Assembly (NCBI GenBank): GCA_949825045.1
Contig: OX463814.1
Span: 30,584,383-30,648,382, forward strand
Reading direction: 5' to 3'
DNA length: 64,000 nucleotides
DNA from: Argyresthia goedartella
Taxonomy: Eukaryota; Arthropoda; Insecta; Lepidoptera; Argyresthiidae
Made by a program: the position numbers and the translations under genes. The stretch's first letter is position 1. Each line of letters starts with the position of its first letter. The notes beneath the pieces were generated by a model. It was not told where the DNA came from, did not search any database, and saw nothing but the letters and a program-made list of their open reading frames with translations. This document shows, piece after piece, positions 52,426 through 64,000 of this stretch.

Positions 52426-55400
52426 GATGGTTATCCCGTGAGAAGCTATGTTAGCAGACTAAGCATTTTCTATTCTTGGCGAGTGTCCTTGTGATTACAA
52501 TCTGCCTGAGTAGAGCGTCACCCTGGTAGTTATTAACACAGATTTAACCATGACTCAACAAAGAGATTAAAAATAATGTTCATTTAGCACGGTCATTCCA
52601 ACCCAATATCAGACAAACACTTAAAACGAAAATACTAAAATGCGTTTCAGCTAACTTAACCCTTCGCGCTTAGTTACTAGCAATGATACCAGTGTGTTAC
52701 CCAAAAGTTTGGGAGAAAATATCATAACTGACTTACTTACCTTTATATTATGTTCATATACTTTGCCAATTCTAATAGATAATTGAGACGAGGTTGTAGC
52801 TAGCTATAAACCTGCTACCTTATAGTTTTAAAGCGGGGAATACTGTGATCTGAGTCTGGCAACCAGATATTGCTATAGCCCATTTTTTACAGTGCCTTTT
52901 TCTGCACTATAGCCACCTTAACGCTCGACTATCGGTGAAATTAGCAACTTGATTCTTAGTGTTTCAATGTTTGTACACAACCATACTAAAATAAAGTCAA
53001 TAAAACCACATACAGCATGATGGCTGCTACATCAGTCGCTGTATTTTTTAGTTATTGTTTTCAAACCCACAGATTATTTATTGACTTCAAATACAAAATT
53101 TTGAGATATTTTGAATACCTATTGTTTGAGGCAAGTACCTTATCAATATTCTTGTTAGATTTCAAGATATAACAAGTTTTGAGCAAGGTTTAAAAGAAAA
53201 TATATATTTCATTTTTTTTATTTTATTGTATATATTCATGTTCATCCCATTAAACGTTCAAAGACCCACGGCATCTTAAGATGCCATTTTCCCGTTATAG
53301 GTTTTGAATTTTATTACCATGGCATGAGGTTTGAGATGCCTCAAAATTTCCGTAGTCTTTCTGAGGTACCGATATATAAAACAATATTTGACACATTTTG
53401 AAGAATAGGGCTTTTTTTCATAACATTCATTTTTTATGGAACAGCGCTTCAAAATGGGCATTTGAACGAATTCGGCGTTACTCTGACGCTATAATATTTA
53501 TTACTCATAATTTTTCTCGCCAAGTTAAACTGTTTCGATTTGAGCTGACAATCCAATCCACATTCTACGGAAGCAAAGAAATATACCATTATCTGTAAAG
53601 CTATTAGAGTCGGAGGCCAACCGTAAGAGACGACAGAAGAGACAAACGGATTTATCCGGTCAAATTGTTAACTGTGGCAAAGAAGGGTGTCGGGCCCTAA
53701 TAGGCTCCGGCCCTTTGAAGTCCGGCTCACTAGTGATTTGTGAGAAGACGGAACGAAGTAGACCTGTTGGAATTAAAGGGACACCGGACTCTCGGTGGGA
53801 TGGCCGTATGTATAGGTATGGAGTATCGCGCTATTTTCATGGGGCTATTATTAAATCGAACATCAAAATGTTTGATCTAACCTAACCTATCAGAAATTTA
53901 GATCTATCAGTACTCAATAAATTTTTTCGTCATCCAAAAAACTAACCGAGGGACTAAATGGGCCACATGCTCTTGAACAACTAAACTAAAATTTCTAATC
54001 TTACAATTATGTTGTAAACATAATAAGAAGACGAGAAAAATCATTGGCCAGTAAAAAAACCTTTGACTTTGACGTTCATATTCTATATTTTTTTGCTTTT
54101 ATAATTATACCATTAGCAGTAATTCGAGATGCGTCTAATAGTTTGAGTTTAGTGCCCGATTAGTATTCTAGTTATTGGGTTTATAATTAGGGATTTATGG
54201 TACGGCCTTAAAAAGAAAAAACGGAACGATTATAGGATCACTAATGAGTCCGTCGTACCTGTGTTAAAATATATTAAACTATGTCATTCTGGACCGATTA
54301 AGTTAAAATTTAGTATTCCATAAGTAACCCATAAACGAACGTGTTATATAAACAAATTAATTACGATTTTGGATGGTACTTTTGGGGGGAAAATCAGAGA
54401 AAAATAAACTGTAATGTGTGACATGTTAAATGAAAGGGCTTGATACATTTTTTAATTTAGAAATATTTAGCTATAAGGCTATTTAAGAAAATAGACAAAA
54501 CAAGGCCATTTCCTTCCTATCTCCGAAAATACTGATTGGTGCTTACGGAACTCTTCTACGGAACGCACTTGACCGTTTATTTTTGTTTTCCTACTAAATT
54601 TGTTTTCCTACCTACTGCTACCTTTTCCTATCTTCTTAACCCATTCGCTTTTCTGCTGGCCGAAAAAGAAAAAATAATGAGACAACAATTAAGCCTAAAA
54701 ATATTATGTTTTTTGCCCATAAATGCCCACAATAGAATCTACAGTACTCTAGATGACGTCTGTCATAAAAGTTCCGTTTTAGAGTTTACGCGAATCTACA
54801 GGTTACATCTTAGACCCCTTTAATAGAGAGAGATATTACTTCAAGAGCCCACTAAAATGTACGAGCTTACACATTATTACTGATCAGGCAGTAAGTGAAT
54901 ATAGATGGCCCTAAACTACACAACTACAAAAATTACTCATCGCCTAACACATTTCAAGTAAAAGTGGAAAAGCTGATAAAAAGCTAAACCTATCCATCAC
55001 CACCCAGTAACATCGGTCAACTCTTGTGTTTTATTCGCCAAACAATCGCGAAGTACATAATCCATCATACGATAATAGAAGCTAGTCCACAAAACTAGGT
55101 CGGAGAAACAAGATAAAATATAGTGTGACTACGCCTTGCTGAAAAATAAAGTTGCCAGTCCTAGCGTTTTTTTTTGTACTATCGCGGTTAGGTCAGGTTT
55201 CACCTGTACTGCACATACATCGGATAATCGTATTAGTAGACTAAAATAAATATTTCCGCATTCTAACGTCAAAATAGCAACATCGCCGCTTGATTTTGGG
55301 ATCTCAGGCGGAAAAATTCTATTCCTAACTTGTTCGAAAAGGCTTCTTTACGAACCTCGCTATGACAGCGCCTTCAGCTCTTGCCATAAGCTTCTCGGTT

Positions 55401-57705
55401 CGCAATTATAAGCCTTTGCGAATTCATAGGAAATCTACAATTATGACACTATTGTGTCGTATTCTTTCTCGCAATAAATTCTCTAGTAGCACCTGTTCAA
55501 CTCAAAGGAGTTTACCCATGTTAGGCGTCACTACAATCTGCGCCACCAAATGAGTGTTTATGTATAGTGAAGTCAACTTGCAACTGAACTCAACTAAGTA
55601 GTAAATAAAGCACAGTTTCATTGCGCCCAGTTATCACAGTTTCACAAACACGAACCTAGCTCGCATCCGGGAGACAAGTTGAGAACTTGTGTGAATAAAC
55701 TTCAACAGAGTTCAGACTGAACTGTTTAAACTACAACCGAAACCGGATATATTTATTGTTGTCTTGTGATCTCTATTATGGTTATTTAGTCTTAAAAAAT
55801 ATATAGTTGATTAATAGTATGTTGCGTATATAATAAGCGTACTGATTGTATGTATGCTCATCGATATTAATATACTGTCAGTCATGTGACAGTTTCTTCC
55901 GCTCAATTTTCCGGCTCAATCTAGAGATTTGATCGCAAATTATTTTGATTGCAATAACGATAACTTCTCGGCAACGAAATTTGCCTGCGAAATTCCTGAA
56001 GTGAAGGCCTGAAGCGCCAGAACTTTATTTTATCCTGCTAAGAAATATTTCAACTCATAACTTTATGATACGGGTTCAAAAGAAGTCCAATATTTTTATC
56101 CAGTGTCGTATTCAGGTTCAATATACCTTTACAGAGTTCAAAAGTAAAAGGTATTTTTTCAACTAGTGCTTAGGGCGCGCCTTCAGTAATTACTAAGTTG
56201 TTACTTAGTATAATTAGGAAGTACCCTCAGATTACCGAAACTCTTTTTTATAAAACAAAATTTTAATAGCGCTGACTTCTTTTACGTACTGACTGTTAGG
56301 GTATGTTTTATGGTATTTAAGAGTTACATTAGGGGTACCGAAGATGACGTCACTCGATACGCGTATTTACGCAACCTTTTTGAATTCTTCGCTTTGTCGT
56401 GACCGAATTATTACGGCCATGGAAATTAAATTAATTCCCGTGAGCATAGAAGAACTGAGAAATTGATATAGTAATGGGCATTTTTGTATAAAAAAAACTC
56501 CCTTAAGGGTTTACTCTATATCTCTCGATGATAAGCACATACGCTATGTTCAGCTAACCACCGCCAACAATTGTACCGCGAGCGCCACTTTTTTTGTTTG
56601 TGTTTAAGTCACATGTAACAAATAGCTATCTTGTATTGAAGTATACAATTTTATTCGTATGAAAATGACATGTAAAATTTTCCTCGACATCTTGTATTGT
56701 CACAACATTGATGATTATGAGGTGGGACGCCTGCTGACCCAAAGGCGGGTGATCGGTCCTCTATCGTGACTATTTCACCCAATTCCCAGAGTCACAAAAT
56801 AAATAAAAATCGAAATTTGGCAAGAGTATGTTATTGTGGCTACTTTTAAATTGGGTTATGGGTTGGGCTGAAACATAAAAGAAGCAACACTGGAGCGTAG
56901 CGAAGCGGTTCGGAGCGAACGTTCTCAAACAAAAACAACATTTGACCCACCGTTGTTTGGGCTAGTATGTTTAAGGCAATTATTATGTAGGTCAATAATT
57001 ACAGCACAATCGTATAGATTTCGCCAATACGGGTGGCAATGAAATCGATAAATTCACGGGTCATAAATGAATTTCCACGAACGTAGTGATTTGGTCACGA
57101 CGAGGGGACGAGTCCATAATGGTTATGGAAATAAGCAGCCGGTACAATACCAGACTTTCTTGAACCGGGTCATATTAGACCACTTGTATACTGTCAAGCA
57201 ATCGTTAATGCAATTGTAAGTCGTAAAGGATATGGTAAGAGAAAAAGCAGAGCGTCATCTAATATCAAATCAATAACTTTAACGAAAAATCTCCAGAAAT
57301 AAATTTCTAAGTATGACGTGTAATCTTACTTATGTCGAACATTATAATAAATTTAACTGTAAAAAAATATATTTAAAGACCCCCTTGGCAGGAAGATCGT
57401 GGGAATGTACTGCACTAAAGAAGAATTTATAATTTCAGGCCAAAGATGTAAACAAAGCTTTTATCATTCGAGAAAATTATTCTCATATCGACAATTAAGA
57501 TTATTGAGAAAAAAAAAATATATAATTTCTTTTCATCTCTCTTTTGAAACTTCTGACACTGATTTGAAAATAGGTGTAATGTACATTTTTTTTTACAGGA
57601 AAACAGTTATTTCTGGCGAAAAAAATCACACAAATCCATTCAGTGTTATTTAAATAAATAATAAATTATGTTTATTATTTTTACACAATATTTAAAATAA
57701 TAAGT
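52426..57705. other. Non-coding spacer, second copy
   Basis: Copy of 37082-42360, including the diverged satellite relative (about 53014-53194) and the palindrome at 53270-53285. One substitution (53382) and one A insertion (about 54053) were noticed. Confidence 0.7.
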
Positions 57706-57708
57706 AAA

Positions 57709-58833
57709 TTATAAAGCTAAACTAACTATATATACAACACTAAATGAAAGTGAAAAATAAAAAAATATATATAAATATACAACTAAACTAAATAAAAAAT
57801 GTCCTGGCAGGGTGCTCAACATGCTGGCAGCGTTACCTCGCTGTATAACCAGAATAATCCGCTGGGCAAGGTAGGTGCCAGCCCTGGGATCGCCCGACTC
57901 ATCTCCGAGTCTTTTGGAGATCTCCTTAAAGACTCGTCGAGCGTCGGGCCCACACGGCCCTAGGGTCTCCACGCCGAACGGCACAAACATGTAGTCCTCG
58001 CTGAGGCCTGCATATTTGCGCCGTTTGAGACCCTCCGCAGTATGGGCCGCCGTGCCGGCTCTTAAGGAGGTCGCCGAAAGGTGGGACGGTGCTAATGTAT
58101 CTACACAGGTTGCGTCCCACACCAACGACCTCCCATGCCGCCACGGAACGAGAGTCATTCCGTCTGGCCTCTTTCCGTCGTCGCGGGCAATAGCCGACGG
58201 CTCTAGGACCGTGGGTACACCTGCGCTGGACAAGGCCCGGCGGATGATGTCGTTCAAGGCAGCATGTCTAGAGAATCGGCCGGCGCTGAACTTGCACGAT
58301 AGGCCGTGGTGTCCCTGTTTTCTCACCCTGGCACCACAACGGCAGCTATGCACTTCGTTGCCCTTCACCCCCAGACGCAAGCAGACGGCCAGCGTGAGGC
58401 TGGTCCTGTCCAGCAACGTTCCCAGTTGTCTGGACGGGACGGCGTGCAGCCAGTGCCCCGACTCCCGCTCCCTGGTTGCAAGGAGACGAGCCCGCTCTGC
58501 GGAGTTGGTGACTGCGTTGAGCATGCTCTCGCAACTCCTAAGGCAGAGCGGCTCGTCCCACAACCTTTAGGAGTTGAGATTAATTGGATAATTTTGTCCC
58601 GGGCAGGTTTGCGTCCAAGCATTCCTGGCCTCATCCAGGCACGTGACCTCAACGTCACCAAGTGACGGGCTTATAATCTTACCATAGAGGCCACGAGTAC
58701 CGTAGGTCGAGGACAGGAAAGCGGGGAATATGACGTCCAAGGGTTTGCGGATCCCCAAGCCCCCGTGTCTGATGGGTAGGGACGCTTGTGTCCAGCTATT
58801 GTCATCCAAAGTGCAATTCAAAATGTCAGTCAC
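57709..58833 (-). pseudogene. Endonuclease-type RT C-terminus, second copy
   Basis: Copy of 42364-43488 with the same in-frame TAA. Three residue changes were noticed (Cys to Gly, Thr to Ala, Ala to Val), more than in any other stretch of this length in the unit. Confidence 0.65.
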
Positions 58834-58902
58834 GGTATTAATTTGAAATAAATTATTTAATTAATTAAAACAATAATAAAAATAATTTTAAATTAAAAAT
58901 AA

Positions 58903-59455
58903 TTAATAATTTTTGGTGAGGGTATATAATAGAGAGAGGGATGAGGGGAATTTCCATAAAGGGGCGCAACGGAGGACATAAGTAAATTTGGGAACAAAGA
59001 GGCAGAAACGGATGATCGTCAAAGCTATATGTGGGTTTAAGTTGGTCAGTCTGTCACCTGTCTCGTTAAATTTAGAAATTTGTTCAGTTATGTAGCTGGG
59101 GATCCCCTCCTCTAGAACAAGGGACCCCAGTAGGTGAAGTGACTCTTTGTTTAGAATTTTGATATTTGGTGCCAAAATGTTAAATTCCTGTTCTATTTTT
59201 TCTTTTTCAGGCTGTGGTAAGTTATCTGAGAGATAAAGCTTGCACTTAGAATGATTTAGCTCAAGACCTATTTTGCTGAAATCAGAAGTCAACCCTTTTA
59301 AATCTTCTAGGACAGTGTTTTCTTCGCCTCCTAACGTCCCGTCGTCTAGGTACCAGACGTTGAATTTTGAATTTAGTTTTGATATTGCCGGATGAATTGC
59401 CAAACTGAAAATTGCCGGCCCGAGCGGGTCGCCCTGCTGGCAACGGCTGAATGAA
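58903..59455 (-). pseudogene. Endonuclease-type RT palm, second copy
   Basis: Copy of 43558-44110, with the YLDD box kept. One base change was noticed in the AT-rich insert just outside (ATAACTTT versus ATAATTTT). Confidence 0.7.
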
Positions 59456-59991
59456 GGTCATTGTATATTAATTTGGAATTTGAGCTGTTGCATTGCCAAA
59501 GGTATTTGTAAATGGATGGTGTGTGCTCCTTAACTTGAGAGAGCAGGGCGCCCCTGTCGATCAAATTAAAAGCATTTTTAACGTCAACCTTCAATAACAC
59601 TTCACCGCCCCGATTAGCCAGAAAGGTGCGGGCCGCATGGACGGCGGCCTCGCAGCCTCCCCTGCTGCCAAAGCCCAACTGTGTCGGTTTGAATAGGCGC
59701 CCACGATCCGGCAAGATGTAGTGGCAGCAGATCTTGGACACCATCCGCCTGATGGTATTACCGACGGCGATGGGCCTTATTCCCACGTCCTTCTTTTTGA
59801 GGGCGCATAGATTCGCCCCATAGAGTACGTCTATGATGCCCTCGTACACCTCGCCGGCGAGCATGAGGTTGACGAGCCCGACGATGTTCGTCAGGAGGGT
59901 CTGTCCTGCGTCCCCGACGGCGCCGCACAGCAAGTCTTTATAATGCTGCAGTGATAGGCCATCGAGGACGGCGGCCGAGCCACTCCTGAAT
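59450..59991 (-). pseudogene. Endonuclease-type RT fingers, second copy
   Basis: Copy of 44105-44646, with the same truncation point. Confidence 0.7.
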
Positions 59992-60239
59992 AAATAAATT
60001 GTGTGTTTGAATGTCTGTGCGTGGGATAATAAATAACAAACTTTATCAATATATATGCGTATCATGGTTATGGTTAACATATAGGGTCTTAAATATGTTA
60101 TTTCAGTTTCACTTGATATCACCTTAAATAGGTATAGGTATTTACGCAACTTAATTACTAGCTACTTGTTAACATACTCATACATATTCATTAACAAGTG
60201 AAAAGTTGTTTGTCTTATATAAGTAAAGTTTTATTTTGA

Positions 60240-61849
60240 GATTGTATTTATTTTTGTAAGTAATAGTAAAAAATATATTATTAGGATATGCCGACGCTTC
60301 GCAAAGCCGTGGGTTTTTCGGGCAAGAAAGAATCGGCAAGAACAACACAGGCCAGCCTAATAACTATTGCGCGTTTAGTTAGAAATAAATTATTTATCAT
60401 TTAGGTATTCATTAATATTATGGTATATTTTATTTTTAAGGATAATAATGATGGTTTTGCCAGAGGCAATTATAAGGAGAGCGACATCTTCGGGAGTAAA
60501 GTAAAAGGCTTGAGGTGCGCGCAAATACCAGACTATACTAGACTACTTTATTATAGGGAATCCTAGCTTGTATACTAGGTTGGTACATGTTATTAATGAC
60601 GTGCATAAGACGTAGTGCGTGATGAATATAAATATACCTTATCTGTGACGGTCGTCAACTTATCTTAACATTATGTGAAAATATGACTAACATAGTCGAC
60701 CGGCACAGATACTCCCCCCTTTAGGGAAAAAATAAATTAATGTACTTATAACAATGTAAAAATCTAAGTTAGATACCATAACAAACTTATCAACTGCAAT
60801 AATAACTAGTAGTATTTTAATAAACATAAAACCAGATCTTAATTGTGCATACTTTAACTTAATCTATTTTTATATATAAGGAAAGTCACTGTTAAATAAA
60901 ACTAGATAGTAATAGCGCATACTTCAACTTAATCTAAAGGTAATTCTTACACGAATCTAGAAAAATAAAGGAACTACGGTTATGTGAATTCTACATAAGT
61001 TTAAAGAATTACTTAATATTTACCTACAGGCAAGTCTTGTGTCTGGCCGCACACTACATAAAATAAACTAAAAACTGGAAAACAGAAAAACACTAAGAAA
61101 ATGGGGCTTCGCGGTTAGTAAACTAACCTAACCTATAACTGGAAAAGATCCGCAGGAGAGTAGTCTGATGCTGCAGCCGCCCATGTTTTTCAGGAATCGA
61201 TGAGTCAATTTACATCGCACGTCGTTGAAGTTGTAATCACTGTTTGTTTATAATTGCGACCGTATCTACACAAGGATGATTGTGCTGAATCAGCGTCAGC
61301 ATTAAATCTGTAACCTTGGCTGTAGGCAGTCAATGATCTCGTACGTCATATGTACGTGCGTGCTCTTCACTCATGAGTGAATATTAAGTTGTCGATTAAT
61401 GAAATTTGTGTGCCTAAAAACCTTGGGATTTGGCAACATAGGGCACATCTTGTACACCAATCGTTTATATATAAATATATATATCTCTCTCTCTTCAGTG
61501 ATTTAATTATTCTTCGTGCAATGTTCTTCCTGGATGATTTCAATATTCGTTGAATTAGGTATATCGATGGTGTTTCAATACTCTTCTGGGGGCTGGAACG
61601 GCTTCCTATGTCTTGAACTTGAAAAAGCTGCTTGCTGTGAATGAATTTGCCGACGCGTTCGTTTCTGCTGGTGCGAGCTCCATTTTGATAGATCAGCAGT
61701 CGGCTGACTATCGGTTCATTATTCTTGCGGTATCTTGAGTTTGATGCGGGAAATCTTCAGTTGAAATTAATTTGGCTTCTGGTCCGTCATGGCTTGCTTG
61801 ATGTCGTCTTGGTTTGGGTGGGGTCTTGACTATGGATTTCTTTTTCTTT
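60240..61849. other. Unassigned flank, possible LTR remnant at 60500-60725
   Basis: Minus-strand AAAGGGGGGAG (about 60712-60723) looks like a polypurine tract and is followed by TATCTGTGCCGGTCG. A near-complement TATCTGTGACGGTCG lies at 60640 on the + strand. Downstream on the minus strand a TATA-like GGTATATTTATA occurs. A Ty1/copia-type 3' LTR is one reading, but no coding region or second LTR is seen. The rest (60725-61849) is AT-rich with no supported gene. Confidence 0.3.
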
Positions 61850-62462
61850 ATTTCTTTATTGTACTACACAAAACAGTCATACAGATAACTTATAATAGAA
61901 AAAAAAAACATGTACAAAGGCGAGCTTATCTCACAAAAGAGATTTCTTCCAGCAAACCAAGATGGTAGGAGAGGTGATGGTTGAGCGGGGGAAGACCTGC
62001 GCGTACAATAAAACTTTATAAATACTACGACTAATATATACTACAAACAGTATGTATTATACTGATAACCCTAATTGCTAAAAATAGACTGCATACACAA
62101 TTACTTAAATACAACGTAAAAATATGAATAAACCGTATAATAAACTAATACATACAAATATATATATATTATCTAACTGGAAAGGGAGAGATAGTGCTTC
62201 TTTAGCCGGTTTTTGAATATATTTAGAGATCGACTGTCCCTGATAGTGCAAGGAAGCTCATTCCACAGTCGTACGGCTCGGATTCTGAACCCGTGCTCGT
62301 AGGCTGCAGTGGAGCGATCTGGAGCTTTGAGCGTAGACGCCATATGAGTTCTCCGAGGCCTGCTTGAAGAAAGAAATTCGAAGCGATCATAGGAAGTTAG
62401 GGTAACGAGGGTTCCACAAAATATTATAAAGGAAACACAGGATATGAGAGTCCCGTCGAAGC

Positions 62463-63131
62463 CTAATCGGTAGCCACTTCAGCTCCCTGCGATACGTTGT
62501 CATACTTGCGCAGTCCGAAGATGAACCGAATCCCGAGATTTTGAAGTCGTTCGAGTTTGTTCAGTTGTTCTTCATTTGCCGTCACCCAGAAAACATCGGC
62601 ATAATCAATAAGGTGGAGAAGAAGGGACTGAGCGAGAGTTATTTTGGTCTGGCGAGGAAGAAAGTTCTGAAGTCTCCTGAGGGAATGAAAAGTTGCGTAA
62701 ACTCGCCTGCTGACCTCATTAACATGCATTGACCAGGACAATTGATTATCAAAGATGACACCCAGGTTTTTAGCTTTATCGCTATACATGATTACAGTAC
62801 CGTTATAAGTTACAGAAGGGACAGACAATTGCTGCAACGTCTTTAAAGAGTGTCTGGTACCTATAATCATGGCCTGGGACTTATTCGGATTAACCAGCAA
62901 CCCAAACGACGATGCCCATCCACTAATACCAGCCAAGTCAGCGTTTAACGCTTCCACAGCGGAATTGACATCATCAGGAGAGAAGTGACGATAGATCTGA
63001 AGGTCATCCGCGTAGAGATGATAGGAAGAAGAGAGGACATCGGATATGGAATTGATAAATATTGAGAATAGAAGAGGAGAGAGAATGCCCCCTTGGGGGA
63101 CACCGGAAGAGAGGTCACACCGTACAAGCAT
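62463..63131 (-). pseudogene. Reverse transcriptase palm and thumb
   Basis: 222 codons: CDLSSGVPQGGILSPLLFSIF, YHLYADDLQIY (catalytic YADD), NLGVIFDNQLSWSMHV and FHSLRRLQNFLPRQTKI, then LERLQNLGIRFIFGL. All catalytic blocks visible here are intact. A frameshift before the C-terminal domain (about 62465-62500) and another at about 63125 separate it from its neighbours. Confidence 0.85.
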
Positions 63132-63402
63132 CCTCCGACTTGATACGCTGTTTTCGGTTCCTTAGGTAAGAGTCAAACCAGCTGGCAGAGAGGGAGGAGA
63201 CGTTAAGAGATTTGAGAAGTTCAACGAGAATGTCGAAGTCAACACAGTTAAAAGCACTGCTGAAGTCCAGCAGAGCCAGCACCGAGAGCTGCCTTTGATC
63301 CATGGCGACCTGAATATCATCGGTCACTTTTAATAAAGCCAGACTGAAAAGGATTAAGTAGATTTTTAGAGGATAGATAATGGGAGAGCTGAGTATGGAC
63401 AA
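63115..63402 (-). pseudogene. Reverse transcriptase palm start
   Basis: Contains ALLDFSSAFNCVDFDILVELL, with the first catalytic Asp, and a WFDSYLRNRKQRIKSEDA block leading into the PQGG frame. About 30 residues at its N-terminus are out of frame with the fingers piece. Confidence 0.8.
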
Positions 63403-64000
63403 TGGATTCGAGGACTTCAGAAAGGATCGGCAGGATAGAAATGGGGCGATACTCTTTAAAGGAGGTGGGATTGGATGTTTTGGGGAGAGGGATAACTAAT
63501 GCTTGTTTCCAAGCAGTAGGGAAAGAACAATTGGAAATGGAGAAATTTAAAATATGTGTTATGGCCGGAAGCAGATTATCAAGGATAGTTAGAATCATTC
63601 GTTGACAGATATTATAATCTCCTACAGCTTTGGAGCTAATTGCTAGAAATGCTTTCTTAACCGTGTCGCTTCCAACATTGCTCAGGTTGAAAGGAGTGGT
63701 GTTGGGTAATGACCTAGAGCGCAGACTCTGAAGAGTGGCTTCCTTGATAGAAGGGTCCATTACAACTGGTGGAGCAGAGAGGAATTGATTGAGAGCGTTC
63801 AGATCAACATCACCCGAATGCATGTCCTGGGATTTGCCAATACCAAGTGTCCTGAGGAATTTCCACACCTGAGCTGGGGTGTACCTTTCGATACACTCGA
63901 AGATGTGGCGGCGCTTGGCATCTCGACAGAGACGATTGCATCGATTGCGAAGGCATTTGTAGGAAAGAAAGTTGTCATCTGTCGGATCCTTTTTGTAGTT
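63317..64000 (-). pseudogene. Linker and reverse transcriptase fingers (open to window end)
   Basis: The frame reads in from the right edge: a basic linker (KCLRNRCNRLCRDAKRR), then ERYTPAQVWKFLRTLGIG, a middle region with KAVGDYNICQRM, LVIPLPKTSNPTSFKEYRPI and ILPILSEVLESIVHTQLSHYL, GFIKSDR. The first residue at 63868 in a simple ORF call is a GTG; the true frame continues at least to 64000. It is frameshifted at about 63330. Confidence 0.8.

Larger units (their letters stand above)
44895..60239 (+). repeat. 15.34-kb tandem duplication, second unit
   Basis: Copy of 29551-44894, offset 15,344 up to about 54050 and 15,345 beyond (one extra A in an A-run). It carries the gag-to-RNase H half of the BEL element, the nested non-LTR insertion, the LTR, the non-coding spacer and the endonuclease-type RT. 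After 60239 the sequence is unrelated to the BEL continuation. Confidence 0.95.
61850..64000 (-). mobile_element. Jockey/CR1-superfamily element, third copy, runs off window
   Basis: The 3' UTR begins at about 61850 (AAAGGCGAGCTTATCTC at about 61916, shared with about 24090). Minus-strand coding follows: C-terminal domain (62460-62180, shifted), thumb and palm (63131-62463), a palm start (63402-63115) and fingers/linker (63868 onward and open to the window edge). It is the best preserved of the three related copies, but has at least three frame breaks. Confidence 0.85.

Noticed and set aside
44886..60149. Independent second insertion of the BEL element
   Set aside because: Flanks, nested insertion, defects and 7.8 kb of non-element DNA are also copied, so it is a duplication of the locus and not a new insertion.

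Overview
This window is eukaryotic, AT-rich and almost entirely made of transposable elements. I recognise no complete single-copy host gene. An insect, most probably a moth or butterfly, is the best guess. The reasons are a familiar lepidopteran dispersed repeat (about 458-880), a lepidopteran-style tRNA-headed SINE (about 6805-7075), BEL/Pao retrotransposons, piggyBac and PIF/Harbinger remnants, and spliced transposase exons. The assignment comes from recalled repeat families and was not searched.

Layout. 1-900: a Thr-rich reading-frame tail with a poly(A) signal, then dispersed repeats. 885-2204: six tandem 220-bp units. 2650-3907: a truncated CR1-like non-LTR reverse transcriptase (+). 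3908-6115: a truncated Jockey/CR1-superfamily element (-). 6115-12500: mostly non-coding sequence with a SINE, hairpins and degenerate repeats. About 12500-19450: a decayed piggyBac transposase (-) split by a 5,155-bp BEL/Pao element (13640-18794, 501-bp LTRs, target duplication TAACC). 19452-23159: a PIF/Harbinger element with subterminal repeats and transposase exons (-). 24030-25685: a second member of the Jockey/CR1-superfamily family. 26454-37081: a 10.6-kb BEL/Pao element (-) with 230-bp LTRs, target duplication GATGG and a broken env-like region. A 2.47-kb non-LTR element sits in its protease region (target duplication TCCTCA). 42364-44646: a 5'-truncated reverse transcriptase with a C-terminal zinc motif and restriction-like endonuclease signature. 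61850-64000: a third member of the Jockey/CR1-superfamily family, running off the window.

The dominant large-scale feature is a head-to-tail duplication of about 15.34 kb. Bases 29551-44894 are repeated at 44895-60239 with only about ten differences noticed. The unit starts inside the BEL integrase/RNase H region and ends just past the endonuclease-type reverse transcriptase. The second copy therefore carries only the gag-to-RNase H half of the BEL element and one LTR. It is either a very recent segmental duplication or an assembly artefact.

Functionally these are nested mobile-element layers. Every multi-domain element carries frameshifts, stops or deletions. The least damaged are the 694-codon and 561-codon gag frames and the 452-codon internally deleted pol frame of the smaller BEL element. 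The order of events can be read from the nesting: piggyBac first, then BEL and Harbinger inside it; the larger BEL, then the non-LTR element inside it, then the 15-kb duplication of both.
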